NCBI GenBank assembly: GCA_027579435.1 | Contig: JANBPK010000860.1 | Location: 62,001 to 126,000, forward strand | Direction: 5' to 3' | Length of the DNA stretch: 64,000 nucleotides | DNA from: Candolleomyces eurysporus | Lineage: Eukaryota; Basidiomycota; Agaricomycetes; Agaricales; Psathyrellaceae | Shown: positions 11,952 to 24,919 of the stretch, piece after piece | Position numbering within the stretch: the first letter of the stretch is position 1 | How the letters are laid out: every line of letters begins with the position of its first letter | Position numbers and translations under genes: made by a program | Notes under the pieces: generated by a model | What the model saw: only the letters and a program-made list of their open reading frames with translations | Told to the model about the DNA's origin: nothing | The model's database searches: none

Positions 11952-12640
11952 ATGGCTGTCCTTGCAAAACTTGTATCAGCGCTTGCCCTAATACCAGCCC
12001 TCGTGGCTGGCATCACTGTTCCCGGGGCTGACACGCCTTTATTCTACCTCGTTGCGACTGGGCCGGACTCTGCTGGTGTTAACTTCCTGGTTCGTCGGTT
12101 TTCGCTCATTTCGACGCTGCATCTGGCAAAACTAATAGTGGCACGTTGTCTGCCTCCCTTAGCCCGTACGACTTCATGGAGGGAGTCCTAACTATAGCTC
12201 CATCCTCACGGGAAATGGGCCTATTGGGAAGTTCTTCTTGACCCAAGGCGTTCTTGTTTCCCTCGACCCCTCGGGATCAACGTTATATCCCCGGCCGGTT
12301 GTCAATTCAGTCCTCACTGCCAACGGGTGCAGCACCTATGGTACTCTGGGATTCGTTCAAGGTGCCAGCTCGAATAAATGCGCGCGATACTCCACCTTCC
12401 AAATTCAATCCAACCCAGAGAACGCACAGTTGGGAGCCAAATTGACGCTCAACTGGGTCGGTGGATTCTACGTCTGCGGAGTTAATAAGGAGGTAAGTAG
12501 AATGGACTGTGGCACCAATGATACCTCGAACACTTCGTTGACAATCCATACGTTATCAGGTTGTGTATAAGGTTTCACCCGGAGACGGACCTACGGAGTG
12601 CACTCCAATCGACCTCTACACGGTTCCAGTGGTGGAATGA
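11952..12640 (+). CDS. Small secreted protein, copy B of a tandem pair
   Basis: CDS join(11952..12089, 12163..12492, 12560..12640), 182 aa. A signal peptide of about 20 residues ends near VAG. It keeps the diagnostic blocks of copy A: GADTPLFYLV, ILTGNGPIGKFF, a Cys in the centre, LGAKLTLN, FYVCG, VVYKV and LYTVPVV. Between the blocks the two differ widely, so the duplication is not recent. Exon boundaries are identical in phase and the final exon is 81 nt in both. Probably exported. Function is unknown and no catalytic motif is visible. Confidence 0.8.
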
Positions 12641-12866
12641 ATGCGTATGCTCAACGATTTGAGCCCCAGCAGTATGCCTCTTCTTTGAGTGTTCCCGATC
12701 GGACGTTCAACACGGACCTATTGTTTATTCTTTATTTGGAACCTTGATGTTTGGAAGGAATTTATGTTCCAAGAACCATCTCTTTTTGGCTTGAACTTTT
12801 ACGATACAAATCATTGGCGCAACTGATTGCTCGAAGTGCGTTGGAAGCTGGGCTCTCTACCCGACA

Positions 12867-13309
12867 TCAAGGTCTCCGACTCGCAAGATGGATGCCGCGG
12901 ATCTGTACTTCTCGCCCTGGAACCCATCCGTTCAGTAATCAATGAAACCGGCGGTTTCGTATGCTTCCGACTTACCTGGATCTCTTTGGAAGCTGAGAGT
13001 GATGGATGTTCTTGTGCTTGCCCAAGGTTGATGATCGACGTCTATTTGGATTGGACCCGGGTAAGATATATCAGATTCTTGAAGCACTGTCTTCGCTACT
13101 TGTAATCCTTGCAGTTCGACGATAGTGACTTGCTGAACCCAAGCACGAAACTCAACATGGACGAAAAAGGATTCTGGGCGGGATTCTATTAACGTCACGA
13201 TCCATCCCCATCTTCCCATATCGCTCGAGACTCTGTGAGCCAACATATCGACCACAAGTCTGCGGGAGAGGATCTCAAGGAAGTCCTTCGACCATGCAGG
13301 GTGCCTACG
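12867..13309 (-). pseudogene. Partial or decayed gene of unknown family
   Basis: An exon ending at 12976 (donor GTAAGT) joins across a 59-nt intron to a short last exon, 12916-12867, that stops cleanly. The predicted segment reads like a soluble protein: PAWSKDFLEILSRR, then a Trp-rich stretch, then alternating strands (GPIQIDVDHQPW, SITLSFQRDP). In the upstream direction an in-frame TGA sits at about 13324 and no in-frame ATG or clear acceptor was found. Protein-like pieces continue at 13508-13774 in other frames (GGCLKGPITIDQEP; ENCQSHWLW). I read it as the 3' part of a gene whose 5' part is broken. Family not recognised. Confidence 0.35.
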
Positions 13310-16300
13310 GCTTTGTATGATATCCCATCACATTATGCAGGGTCTTCCGGCGGCAGGAAAGTATTCGACTGTTTACTCCTCTGAGCAATGGAGCGCATGA
13401 TTGGGCGGCTTGTCTCTGCCCTGTTTCATCAAGACGTTTGAGCATGACCAGATGGAAGCGGGTGGGGCGGCTAATCTCCTATGCCTCCGTTATCGGAGTC
13501 TTCCTCTTCAGCGGGCGATTGGGGCTTCGAATGATAACCACATATTTCGTCGTTCGAGCTTTTGGGCTATGTGTGAAACCTGGCGGAGCCAACGACGTGA
13601 GATAAGTTGTCCACGAGCGCACCATAGCCAGTGGCTCTGACAGTTCTCATTTGTGCTAAGCATCGACAACCGTGGCTCCTGGTCGATGGTTATTGGGCCT
13701 TTCAAGCACCCTCCGTCCTCATACGGTTGGCTTCCCCCGATTTCGTTGGAATTTGAATCCGTTGTTACACCCACCGATCATCTTCATCGTGCCGACCAGC
13801 CGGTGCATAGTGCAGACCGTTCCCCGCATCTCTTCGTTCTGACAACGAGCGTCGCTTAGCTGTCGTACGGTCGTCTGATGAAAGTTGGGACTATCTTTGA
13901 CAATGTCGACCATCTCAGTTAGCTCTGGGTAGGTACTTTGTATAGGATATTCATCATTTTTTTAAGTATCCACTCCCGAGTCTCGACTATATCCTAGTAA
14001 CGATTGATATGAGCAACGATTCTGATATGGGTTCCTCTGGGCGCCAGTTGGTCGCATGACCTCACTAGTAATATATTATTCCGAGCTCCGTATTGACANG
14101 GGGGGAGGCCACTGACACCGGAAATTTCCCTCGTGAGGCTACTTGTCATCAGAAGCTGATGAGCAGATGCTGGATTCTAATGCTAGTACACCGATGCCGG
14201 ATATGCATCGAGGAAAGTCGTCTGTACGAGCCCTAGTAAGTACATAACTATACCTGCGTTACCATAGAATAGAATGGCTACGCCGTCATACCAGGCCGCC
14301 GAGCACGGGAATGGCACTTGGAAGGATTCACACCTCTCAACAATATCTGATATCAGCTCCTTTGCGGTGCATTGTCGTCAGTTCGTAAACTGACATTGTG
14401 GGAGTAACTGTATGTAACCGAAGCCCGGTCTGTCGACGATATGCCGTTGTGCGCGCAGACAAGACTGAATAGGTCTGGTGACCGAAAAACACGGCCAACA
14501 GTCTACTAATCAGTCAAGTACAAGCTGGGCGTACTACATCAGTAGAACCGAGTACAGAAGATGCCTCGTACGAGAGTTGAAGTTCAAGAAAATACCGCAA
14601 CGGGGCTTCGAATAATATACGAGGAAGTCAATTGATCAGGAGGGCAGAGTTAAGGAAGCTCCAGTACGGAATTTGAATCATGAGGCATGCAGACACTGAC
14701 AGACTTCATGACCTTACAGAACTCTAACCTTGGCTAGTACACGCCCCTTGGGCGTCTTTTATCCCTTCCATCACACAGCCACCTTCGGTCGAGCGGGGAA
14801 TGCGACCCTTCAAGGACCCTTGCTCTCCAGCCTCGACAACGTACACGCCGGTAATCATGCCCTGAGCAATGCAATAACATGCATGCTGTCAAAGCTGCAG
14901 TATGAAGCGCGCTGAACACGTTGAGCTGCTCCTTAGCCGAAGAATGTCATAGCCTTCCTCCATCGTCAACTCGTCGTGTTTCTTGTCGTAATTCGGTGCC
15001 GCCACTTGGCATGTCCTCCGCCCGCCTGGCGAACTCTTCACAAATAAAGGAGGCGTATATGTACATAGAAGCCGTTTGACAGACTAGGGTAAATGTTGCA
15101 CCGGTTTTCGTGCCGTCCTTCCGGGTTCGTGGGCTTCAGACACAGTTCTTTTTACGCATACCCTTTCCAAAATGCGAACTGTATTCTGTTGGATGTGAAT
15201 TGAGTTGAACGCCGAGCGTCCATTAATTCAATGATATTATAGTAATAGAAATGACGATTCGGATGCCGAAGCCGTGTACAAACACACTTCCTTGACAAGC
15301 CGAGCATATAGAAACGAGGCTGGCCAACTTATAGCATAATATCAAATACCGTAAGAGCGCAACGTTAACTACCCGCCATCGCAGATAGACTGCCCCCGTC
15401 GTGGAGTGATGACCTCTTAAAATCCTCAACCATGAGCAACGATGTCAAGGAAGGTCTTTGAATTCTAAGGGATGCAAAGAACATGCGTAGAGAAGAGAGG
15501 AGGGGATGCTGTTGTGCCCTGGTCGGCGTCACCACCCCAAATCGAATGATGGATTAAGATTTTGGGGCGCAGTGGGTCCTCATCGAAGCTTGCCATGAGC
15601 GACAGGTCGGGCGTGCGGCTCATGGCAAAAAAGTAACCTTCAAATGGTTTTTTCCTGAGTTGGTTCGTTTCAGGTCGCCGTAACATGTTGTTAACCCGAT
15701 AAAAAAAAGTTGCCAGAGAAAGGTAAATCTCGAATTGTCATTGATAGAGATAATCGGACTCAGAGCGGTGAACGCGTTCGAGAACGGGACAATTGGTTCC
15801 TTTCGTTCGGATTTCAATATGTAGACTTTTAGTCTGAGAAAATCCACTCCTTATCTGTTTCTCCACATGACAGTTACATTAAGACTCGACGTCTATTTTT
15901 CATAAGAACTCATGTTGGTGAATTGTTCTTGAGGACGAGAAGTCTGAAGAAGACGATCCAGAAGAGGGAGAACACAACAAGAACGTGAAGAAGAAGAGAC
16001 CTCACCACTGAGCGACAGGAACGGCTGCAATAGAGCACCTTGCCGATCAAATCTCTCCACACCCAAATGGCAAAAGCCGTTCGTGAAATGATGGGAGGGG
16101 AGGCGACGACGGAAGCAGCGGAGACTAAAACTCGTTTGGAAAGAGCTCCGAGCGACAACGGCCTTTTTATCACCGATCTAATCGCTCCTCCAGTTTCTTA
16201 AAGCTGGGGACGACGCCCCGCCTTCTTCAGGCCAGCCTTCCGTATCTAGATTGAGTCTCTGCATCCTTTGTCTTCTCTGTCTGTTGGTAGTCAAGCAAAT

Positions 16301-17723
16301 GAGTAGGCCAACATAAATAAAGAACGCGAATGTGACCGTCGGGGAGTGTACACAGCATGAGGGTACGGGCGCTCTGTTCGATGGCCTTTCAGCCACTCAC
16401 CACTGGGCGGCGACCGTGAATGTGGTGACCATAACTGGCCGGTGCAAAGGTCATGAGGCGAGCCGAAAACGTGCGAGTGCGGTACGGTATGCAAAGGCGG
16501 CATGGGGAAAGGTAGAAATTTTACGCTACTTCCATCATCAAAAACCTATTCTGGTTCCTTTTGGCAAGGACAAACGGGTCAATTGCGCCTGGTGTGCTTA
16601 CGATCTTGTGTGTTCCAATCCCTTAGTTCTTCTGTCGTCGTCTGGTGGGCCTACTGCTTGTCTAACGTCCTGTCTTTTTTTACCGTTCGATGACGATGGA
16701 CTTTTGACCTGAGCAACCGAAATGAAAGTGAAAGACGTCGTGCACGAAAGGAGCTGGTAAGCATTCAGTGGAGAGATGAACGTGACATCTTGGCAGCGGC
16801 TAACCGCTGAGATGATGACGCTTGGGCTTTCCCAGAAAATTCAAGTGAGTAAAGCTCAATTATCGTATCGTATGTATTGTGATGGAGAGGGGGCCGACGT
16901 TTTACGTGTAGATGTGGGCGTGTGCCTGGCGGCAGTGATGGGAATTGCCATGCGTTCCACCGCTCGCGCCCAGTTTGCTGTGCTTCCTTGTTCGCTGCCG
17001 CCCGCACCCCAACGAGTCAACGAGCAGGTATCTGATCCATCACGAATCAGAAAGGTTCTGTCTTTTCTCATCGTCGATCCTTGTTTGTATGGTCGTTTAA
17101 TTCATAGGATGAAACGAAGGGTTTCGCATATCTCTTCATGTTCGACCAATCGCGAACACCGTAATGATTTGGGGGAAGGGAACGGCGAGCAAGTAGATCT
17201 GGCAGGACCAGGTTAGCAATCAATTGCGAGGGCCACGTGTGCTGTCCCGACACAGATTTGACACGGAAAATAGCAAAATTGTATGTTTTTTCATATTTGT
17301 GTGCAACCCGTCCCAGGAGCATGGCGCGGTCACATCACACACGGACCAGGTTATACTTACCGAGCTCGGATCGAGATCTTCCTCTTTGAGCATCTTCCTG
17401 ATGCCAGACTCCCAATTTATTTACGTANTTTTTTTTGGATAGAGGGGCCTGAGGAAACAAATAGAGGGTCCAATGATCCAATCCAGCTCACGACCAACAC
17501 CTCATTCATAACCTGAGCCTGTTTTTATTCAGGCGTCTCAGGTTCGTTGGCTCAACCACACAACCCTTCTCACTCCTCGTCGTCGTCCAAAGGCCTCACC
17601 TCCATCGCTCTACCCTGTCGTCGACACCGCCGAACAGCTATTACCGTTGAGCTTACTCGCTCGCACACCGACCCTACCGTGTCCCCACCCTACGCCAGCT
17701 ACCCTAGCCTTAATCCTGACGAA
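13310..17723. other. 4.4 kb without a convincing gene
   Basis: Scattered short frames only, including remnants at 13508-13774 (-). Frames at 15910-16173, 16178-16396 and 16332-16712 lack ATG starts, domains or paired splice sites. N positions at 14099 and 17428 touch G and T runs. The last ~200 bp before 17724 are CT-rich, as expected of a promoter and leader for the zinc-finger gene. Confidence 0.4.
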
Positions 17724-19485
17724 ATGCCCCGAGCGGAGACTACCAAGGCTAGCGCAGGGTCGCAGCCCTATCAATCCCCAAGTTACGACAACTCTCCGTC
17801 CTCGTCTTCCTCTGCTACCAGCATCAACGCCACCCCGACACCAGCCACTAGTAAAGCAGCTGGTGCCCCGAAGAAGAAGCATGTCTGCCCGACATGTGAA
17901 CGTGCGTTTACGACAAGTGGGCATCTAGCTCGACATTCGCGTGTGCATACTGGGGAACGGAATCACAAGTGTCCGTTCCCTGGTTGTGAGACGCGGTGTT
18001 CGAGGGCGGACAATTTGCAGCAGCAGTGAGTGGCCGTTCCTGTTCACTACTCTCGTTCCGGTGTCGTCTGCAATAATTGTTAACGTCGTCGTTTTGTGTT
18101 TTTCTATTGCAGTTATCGGATCCACCTCTCCCCTGGTTCTCGTCGGAGTTCCGCTAGGTCACGGAACGCTGCCGCTGCTGCGAGCAATAGCAGTTCAGGC
18201 TCCAACCCTGGCAACCTCAACGCTCCTCCATTAACCTCTGTTCCTGCTGCGAGACGGATCCCCGTCCGAGCTACATCTGCAGCTTCCGTGTCGTCCGCAT
18301 CCTCTTCCGTTTCAGGCTCTGCTCACGAGCCTGGGAGCAGCACGGATAGCACCCACAGTAACAGCCCTCCAGTGTCTCCACCACCTTTGGAGCAAGCTAC
18401 GATGCGATCTCTCTACTCCACCTCCCCTTCCTCTTCGAGCAATGGTCCGTTGAGTCTAACGGCTCTTTCTCACTCCTCGCACCACCAGTCCACCAGTCAG
18501 TACCATTCCCAATCTCCCCAATATCATTCCCCCTCCGGATTCCCCTCCCCCGCTTACCCAAGCCACTCTTCCGGCTACCGTTCACCACTACGAGTATGAG
18601 GGGTCGATTTCGCGAGGAACAAACTCGGCTTCGCCAGCCGACGTTGCGTATTCGCTTGGTGGGCAGAATATGCTTCAGCAGGGTGTCGCGTTGACGAATA
18701 CGACGGCGACGTCGCAGTACGGCTACCGCACTGTCACTGCTGGAGGGTACCAGGACGACGTCTCTGGAGGCTTCGGTGCTGGAAATTATGGCTCCTCAGC
18801 ATCATCGTCTTCAGGATCACCTTCGACGTCCTATGCCGCGGGTGACTACCAGACCACCGCGCCACCGACGTCGGGTCTCTCGGGCACCTCGTTGCACCAG
18901 ATCCATACCCGACACAACTCCCCAACCAACTCGATGTCGAGTTCGAGACATTCGATTTCGCATATCAGTTCTGCCGCGTTGTCGTATCCCCCGTCACCTG
19001 TCTCGGCCCAGTCAGTTTTGTCATCGTCTTCCGTGCATCAGCCGAGTGGACCTCCGACGCCTACCTATCCCGCCATGTCGTCATATGGCGACGACTCTTC
19101 GGCTGCGTACCATTACACGTCTGGCCAGGGCTTGAGCCATCAACAGGCGACCATGATCCATGGGAGCTATCCGATCCATGCCGGTGGGAGGTTTGACTCG
19201 CCTTCTCCGACCTTGGCACCGATTCAGGATGGGACGAGGTATACGCAGCAGGTGGCGAATGCCAATACTTACTCTTCTGCGAGACGTGATTCGCACAACC
19301 AGCAGCAGTTGCCCAACGTCATGGAGAGGCATCAGGCACATATCTATCAGCCGCAGCCGGCGAGCGTTCTTGGGGGTGAGTTTGGAATGGGATACCAACA
19401 GCAGTATGCACATGCACATGCGCATGCGCACTCGGCGTGGAAGGATGTTGGAATGAGGAAGGGGCTTGGGACGCTAGTTGGGTGA
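17724..19485 (+). CDS. Nrg1-like C2H2 zinc-finger transcription factor
   Basis: Exon 1 is 17724..18025; exon 2 starts at 18113 after an 87-nt intron whose splice rebuilds the second finger (NLQQ-HYRIH). Two C2H2 fingers lie at about residues 53-75 (CPTCERAF...HLARHSRVH) and 81-105 (CPFPGC...DNLQQHYRIH), joined by TGERNHK. The C-x4-C spacing and DNxxQHYR...H of finger 2 are typical of the fungal Nrg1 repressor group. The rest is a long Ser/Pro/Gln/Tyr-rich tail, with a His-Ala repeat near 19407. The frame shifts by one between about 18585 and 18592; both sides have the same composition, so one gene is likely. The start was chosen as the first ATG in frame. Acting as a nuclear repressor is inferred from the family. 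Confidence 0.75.
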
Positions 19486-20555
19486 AGGAGTCGCTCTCGT
19501 TGTCGTCGGTTGGCTTGGTCTATGGTTTATGCACTCCCCCTCCCTATGCGATCTCTCCGTCTCCCACCTATGCCTCATCCAGACCTATAACCATCGTTCT
19601 TGCATCTTAGGATCATCGTCATCATATACAGCTCCATCTTCCCTTGTTTTACTATACGCACCTTGTANTTTCTTGCCTCTACTATTTGTTGCTTTCGATT
19701 ATATAGGGACTGGTTTTTATATCGCCGTCTTCCCTTTCTGTCTGTCTATTGTATTCTCTACTGTACATATTCTCGCTTTGCTAGTAGATATCTGCCCTCG
19801 CTATCGGATCTCACATATTCATACTACATACCACAAGCTCATCGTACACTAGTATTTCTCGCTGGTCCCAGATCTTCTCTAAACTTGTATATCTACATCG
19901 CCACTACAGTACACCACCGCACNAAAATAAAAACGCCTATGCTAGAAAAGTCGAGCTTGGGATTTTTGCTTGCTCCTTCTGCAACTCGCCGCTGATGAAC
20001 CCTTGATGCAGCAAAGTACATATCGAGGTGCTCCGCGTCGGCGCGTCCGCTTGGAGACCGCGTTTGATGCAAGGTGATGTCGCGTGACACGATCCGCTAG
20101 GCCGAAAAAGGCAGGCGTATTGAATCTCTCCCAGACCCATCGTCATCCGTTACGATTCCAGCCCATCTCGTCCTCCTCGTACCTCGATCTCAGGCCCAAT
20201 AGCTGCAAATCGACGCCACTACCACCACCACAGGAACGCGCGGAGACTTGCCCAAGAACAGCCCCGATGCCTAGCGACTTGGACAGGTCGGTTGCATGAA
20301 TTTGTTTCGAGCGTCATCAAACGTCCCGTTGATACGAAATGGCTGACTTCCGTTCGCCCCTCTTTCTCTTGTTCTCTTCCTGGACTCAATTTGATCCTGT
20401 GCTCGACGACCCCCTCGCAACGGCCATGCGAATATCCAATATGTTTCCACCCATCATCGGTCACCGCCATCATCTCATCATCAATTGCGACTCATACGAC
20501 GGCAACGAACGACGCAAACCGACCGAATGTATTTGCGAATCGAAACGGCGCCTGC
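19486..20555. other. 3' flank and upstream region of the phosphatase gene
   Basis: T-rich sequence after 19486 with N at 19668 and 19923, then a GC-rich patch near 20030. The first exon and true start of the PP4 gene should lie within about 20300-20555, but I could not fix it. Confidence 0.4.
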
Positions 20556-23500
20556 GACAGGCAGATCGAGCAACTCACACGGTGCGAGCCAATCTCAGAG
20601 GATCAGGTCAAGAGGCTATGTCTCAAAGCCCGCGAGATTCTCATCGAGGAAGGGAATGTGCAGGTTGTCGATGCTCCAGTGACCGTGCGTCGAAAATTCC
20701 GTCTGCTGGGTCAAAACACTCACCTCAAACGCGTCATACCGCGGCCAGATATGTGGGGACATCCATGGCCAGTTCTGGGACCTCATGGAACTCTTCAAGG
20801 TCGGAGGCTTCTGTCCAAACACCAATTACCTCTTCATGGGTAAGCATGTCTTCCGTTTCCGGTGATCTACTGTCATATATCATCACCTACCCGTTCGTCT
20901 CACCCGAACGAACGGCCACCCCGCCATATGCTCTTCCTCTTCTTTCGCCTCTTCGTTCCGAACAATTCAAGTTCTCTAATCTACACGTTGAGTCTAGGTG
21001 ACTTCGTGGACCGGGGCTTTTATAGTGTCGAAACATTTTTGCTACTGCTAGCTCTGAAGGTCCGGTATCCCGAACGGATAACGCTTATACGAGGGAATCA
21101 CGAATCCCGACAAATCACACAAGTGTACGGCTTCTACGATGAATGCCAGCGCAAGTACGGCAGCAGCAACGTCTGGAGATGGTGCTGTGAAGTCTTCGAC
21201 TACCTCGCACTAGGGGCGATCGTCGATGGCCGCGTGTTCTGCGTGCATGGAGGTCTGTCACCCAATTTGCAGACGATTGATCAGGTGAGCATGTCCATTC
21301 CGAACCATGCACTCAGAAGTGTAGCTGGGTCTGTGGCTCGCTGCTTTGAATGCCGTATGACATGACTCCTGACTCACCGATGCTCTTCTTCTTCGGTCGT
21401 CTCGGTGCTTTATCTGGCTCCTTGCAACATTCCTTTCTCGCCACGCCTTCTCAAAATTCGGTGCCGGTCCACACATCGCCTGCGCACTCCACACATTGAA
21501 TTCGCCGCAACACACAACGGTTTGTCTCGCCCCAACTTTCGTGCTTGTCTATTTGCCACCTACGCATTCTTGCTGCGTGCGCGGTTGTGGCATACTGCGA
21601 ATGATTGCACTACAAGATCCGCGCCATCGACCGGAAACAAGAGGTACCTCATGACGGACCAATGTGTGATCTGCTCTGGTCCGATCCCGATGGTGAGTGG
21701 GTCTTCTGTTCGAATCCTGTCCTTGTGTTCTTTTCTATCATTCTATAAGGTCCCGTGGGTCTGTTCTGCGTGTTGTTTCGTATTTCGTACTTTTTTCCGT
21801 CTGACACGTCTGCATGCGTTCGTATGTTTTTCTCCAAACTCATGCTGTGACAACTATAGTATATGTTTCTTTTCTGCTTTGTTTGGTTGCCGCAAGGCAA
21901 AACTCGAACTTCGCCGTCCTTCCGGCGATCTTTTACTTCGCCCTTCTGTCAACGGCGAATAAAACCTTGTTTCGCTTATTACTTGAAAGACATGATTCAC
22001 GACTTGGCCTACCTCTCGCTTACCTTTCTCAATCACACACACTTATGCTTCTTTCTGTCTACCTTTTCATCCATAACTTCTGTCCATTTACTGACTGGCT
22101 GATTCATTTACCGATTTACTGTAATCAGATATTCAAGGCTGGGGCCTCTCGCCACGCGGCGCCGGCTTCCTGTTCGGCGCAGATATCACCAAAGCGTTTG
22201 CGCACAACAATGCGATTGACCTCATTGCACGGGCACATCAGCTTGCGATGGAGGGGTTTAAGCTTATGTTTGATCAGACGATTGTGACGGTTTGGAGTGC
22301 GCCGAATTATTGCTATCGGTAAGTTTACTCGTTTCGTTCCATTTTCGTTATTGGGTTTTGGATGTTTCTTCCGTCGTATTCATTTCACTCCTTGAGTTTT
22401 TGTGCCATGTCGACTTTTCGTTCGGCAATTCGTGCCTTCTCATGGTTCTCGGCCTGGCCCGTGCACTGCCATTTTATATTTCTGTTTTTCGTCAGTGGCG
22501 TTGTCCGGTCTTCATCCGACTTGAACCTTGTCTTCCCTCGTGTCTGTTAGCCTCGGTCCGATATGTTCGTTCAATTCGTTGGTTCCTTGCCTCACCACTT
22601 CCCTTCTCTAAAACTTCTTCCCTTCCTTCCAATTTCGTTACCGGAGTTGGGTTTTGGGTTTTTACGTTTGAATCCCCGTTGGCTATGGCGCGGTCCAATA
22701 CGGCAGAAAGTTTGCCGACCGTCTACCACGACTACCAACTTACGCCATCTTAACACATCTGTAACTTCCTTGCTCCCAGTTTTTTCCCGTTCTGTGATGC
22801 ATTTTGTGCATGTATTCCTTTTTGGTCTCCTTTTTCGATTCTTTTTCCCTCGCGTCTATTTCATTGGCATTCGGCTCGAAGTTGCGGTGGCGAAGTCGGT
22901 GTCAGGGTTCGGCGCGATGAAAAAAGATCTTGAAGTCCTCTTTGGCACTTACGATGGGGAATCTAGATCCCCCTCGTCCCACTGAATGTTGCGTCGTCTC
23001 GCCGTCGTCGTTCGTCTTCCCTCCTTCGCCCACGGCCTCTTCGTTTCTCGGATTGATTGCTTAGTTCGTGGTCCCCGAGTTCGCTTCGTTTTGTGGCTCC
23101 ACCCGAACCGATACCGCCTTACTTGTTGGTATCGTTGGTGGGGTGATCGGTCGTCGGCGCGAAGGGGAGGTGGTCTAGATTGACATTCTGGTTCCGTCTG
23201 TTTACCGTGCTGTCATTAGATCACAGCACGCAAACCACCCTCCCTCCTGTTCGCAAATTGACTTGCTTGGCCTTTCCTTTTCATATACCCATTTTCGAAC
23301 ACTTTGAACACCCCGTTGTTTGTGCGTTTGAAGTCCCCCGTTTCTGTTCACTTTTTTTGGGTTTGAATTCACTTCGGCTTCGCTTCGTTTTGGGGGAGAC
23401 GGGTTAGTGGTCTGCCTCGTCGTTTCTGCGTGTCTTTTCCCTATTTGTTTTGATTTATCTTCTTTTTTGATTGTCGGGTTTCCGAGTTTCCGACAAGAAG

Positions 23501-24919
23501 GGGATGTCGTTCGCTCGTTTTCCGTCGTGTGGTCGATCATTATCATCGACAAGCCGTGCCGATGACTGGATGTATTTTCCAGGAATTTGGATTTTATTAT
23601 TCCGCTTGCTCATGTTATGTCAATCATCACCTACCTCGTTTTCCCTTCGTGTTTGTTTCGTTATACGACTCGTTTCCCTTCAGATTCGGGGCTTTCGTTC
23701 TTCATTTTTTAATCCCCCTTCCATTCTCCCGATCATCTGTTGGGTCGAGGGAGAGATAAACAGACAAATTGGGTTTGGCTGTACGGATACTCAGGTGAAC
23801 CCTGTGACGCAACGAGAAGCGATCGACTATGATTAGCATGTATTTAATTGATCTTTTCATATTTTGTGCGGGGAGGCTGCTGGGGACAGTACACAGCACG
23901 TCTCCGTCTTCCGCACCCCGAACTCCGTTATCTCGGGATTTGTTTTTGGGACCCTTTTCCAGCTGTTGTTGCGTTTGAGCCAGCGATCTTATCTTTCGCT
24001 ACGTTCCCATTCTCTTCACTTTTGCCTCGCATCCTTCCTTCTTCTCTTGCTTCCCTGAACTCAATTCGCCTTGCTTTTTGNCCCCCCCGATTTGTTCACC
24101 CACATGTCGTCTTCTTTGTGTTTCAGATCACTCCTCGTTGAATTCATTCATTCATTCATCGCATCTTGACTTGGGGCCTGTGGTGTTTGCCCTACCTCGC
24201 TGACTGGCTGACGAACGGTTTTCCTTACACAGATGCGGCAATGTAGCCTCAATCCTGGAATTGGACGAACATCTGACGCAGGAGTATAAGGTTTTCCGTC
24301 ACGCTGCCCCAGTGAGTTCGTCCGTCACTTTTGAATTGTTGTATCTCGGAGGAGATTTCGAACTCTCCCCTTTATTTCCTTTTTCCATCGGCCTTACCAT
24401 GCTTTCGTCGTCGTGACTTCATTTTGTGGTGTCATTCTGTTCTTCATTTCTTTGCTCCCCTCGCTCGAGGCTTCACCCTCCGTGACGTTTCAGATCCTCC
24501 ACGAGCAGCTGGTCCTTTTCTTTCGTGTTTCCCCATTCGACGAGGTGACACACTTTGTGAGGTCGAGTCCTTCGTCGATTGGTCATTTTTTTGGTTCATT
24601 TTTTCACCCCTTGTGCCGTGCACCTTCGATTTGAGAGGTGGAATGTCTCCGATTACTGTTTCAACCATTGTTGGGGCTCATTCCGTTCTCGTCTTCCTCT
24701 GTTATCGCTGCCTCATTTGTCCCCTTCCTTCACATCTCTCCGATATTGCAGACCTCTCTTCACGTCTTTCCAGTATCACTGGTCCCGACCTTCATTTCAG
24801 CTCTTACTCTCTGACTTTCGCCTCAAACTAAGTATGACTAACTGACACTCTTCTTTTTTTTTCAACAGGATGTGCGTTCAATACCCGCGAAACGCCCGCC
24901 TGCGGACTACTTTCTGTAA
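20556..24919 (+). CDS. pph3: Protein phosphatase 4 catalytic subunit (PP2A family)
   Basis: Recognisable coding pieces are ~20556..20684, 20749..20839, 20998..21284, 21617..21692, 22129..22318, 24233..24311 and 24869..24919, all linked in frame. Metal-binding and catalytic motifs are intact: CGDIHGQ, GDFVDRG, RGNHE, HGGLSP and a C-terminal DYFL. The N-terminal [13 protein letters not shown] block and [15 protein letters not shown] point to PP4/Pph3 rather than PP2A or PP6. PP4 is a nuclear-cytoplasmic Ser/Thr phosphatase acting in DNA-damage recovery (family knowledge). The start codon is not resolved; the frame upstream of 20556 lacks an ATG, so a small first exon probably exists. Introns are 64, 158, 332, 436, 1914 and 557 nt, far above the window norm and pyrimidine-rich. 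Confidence 0.9.

Noticed and set aside
16178..16396. 72-codon minus-strand frame with one hydrophobic stretch
   Set aside because: It begins at GTG, has no upstream exon that fits, and no homology that I can recognise.
21405..24831. Many Phe/Leu/Ser-rich frames of 60-185 codons
   Set aside because: They lie in the introns of the PP4 gene and follow from T-rich base composition.
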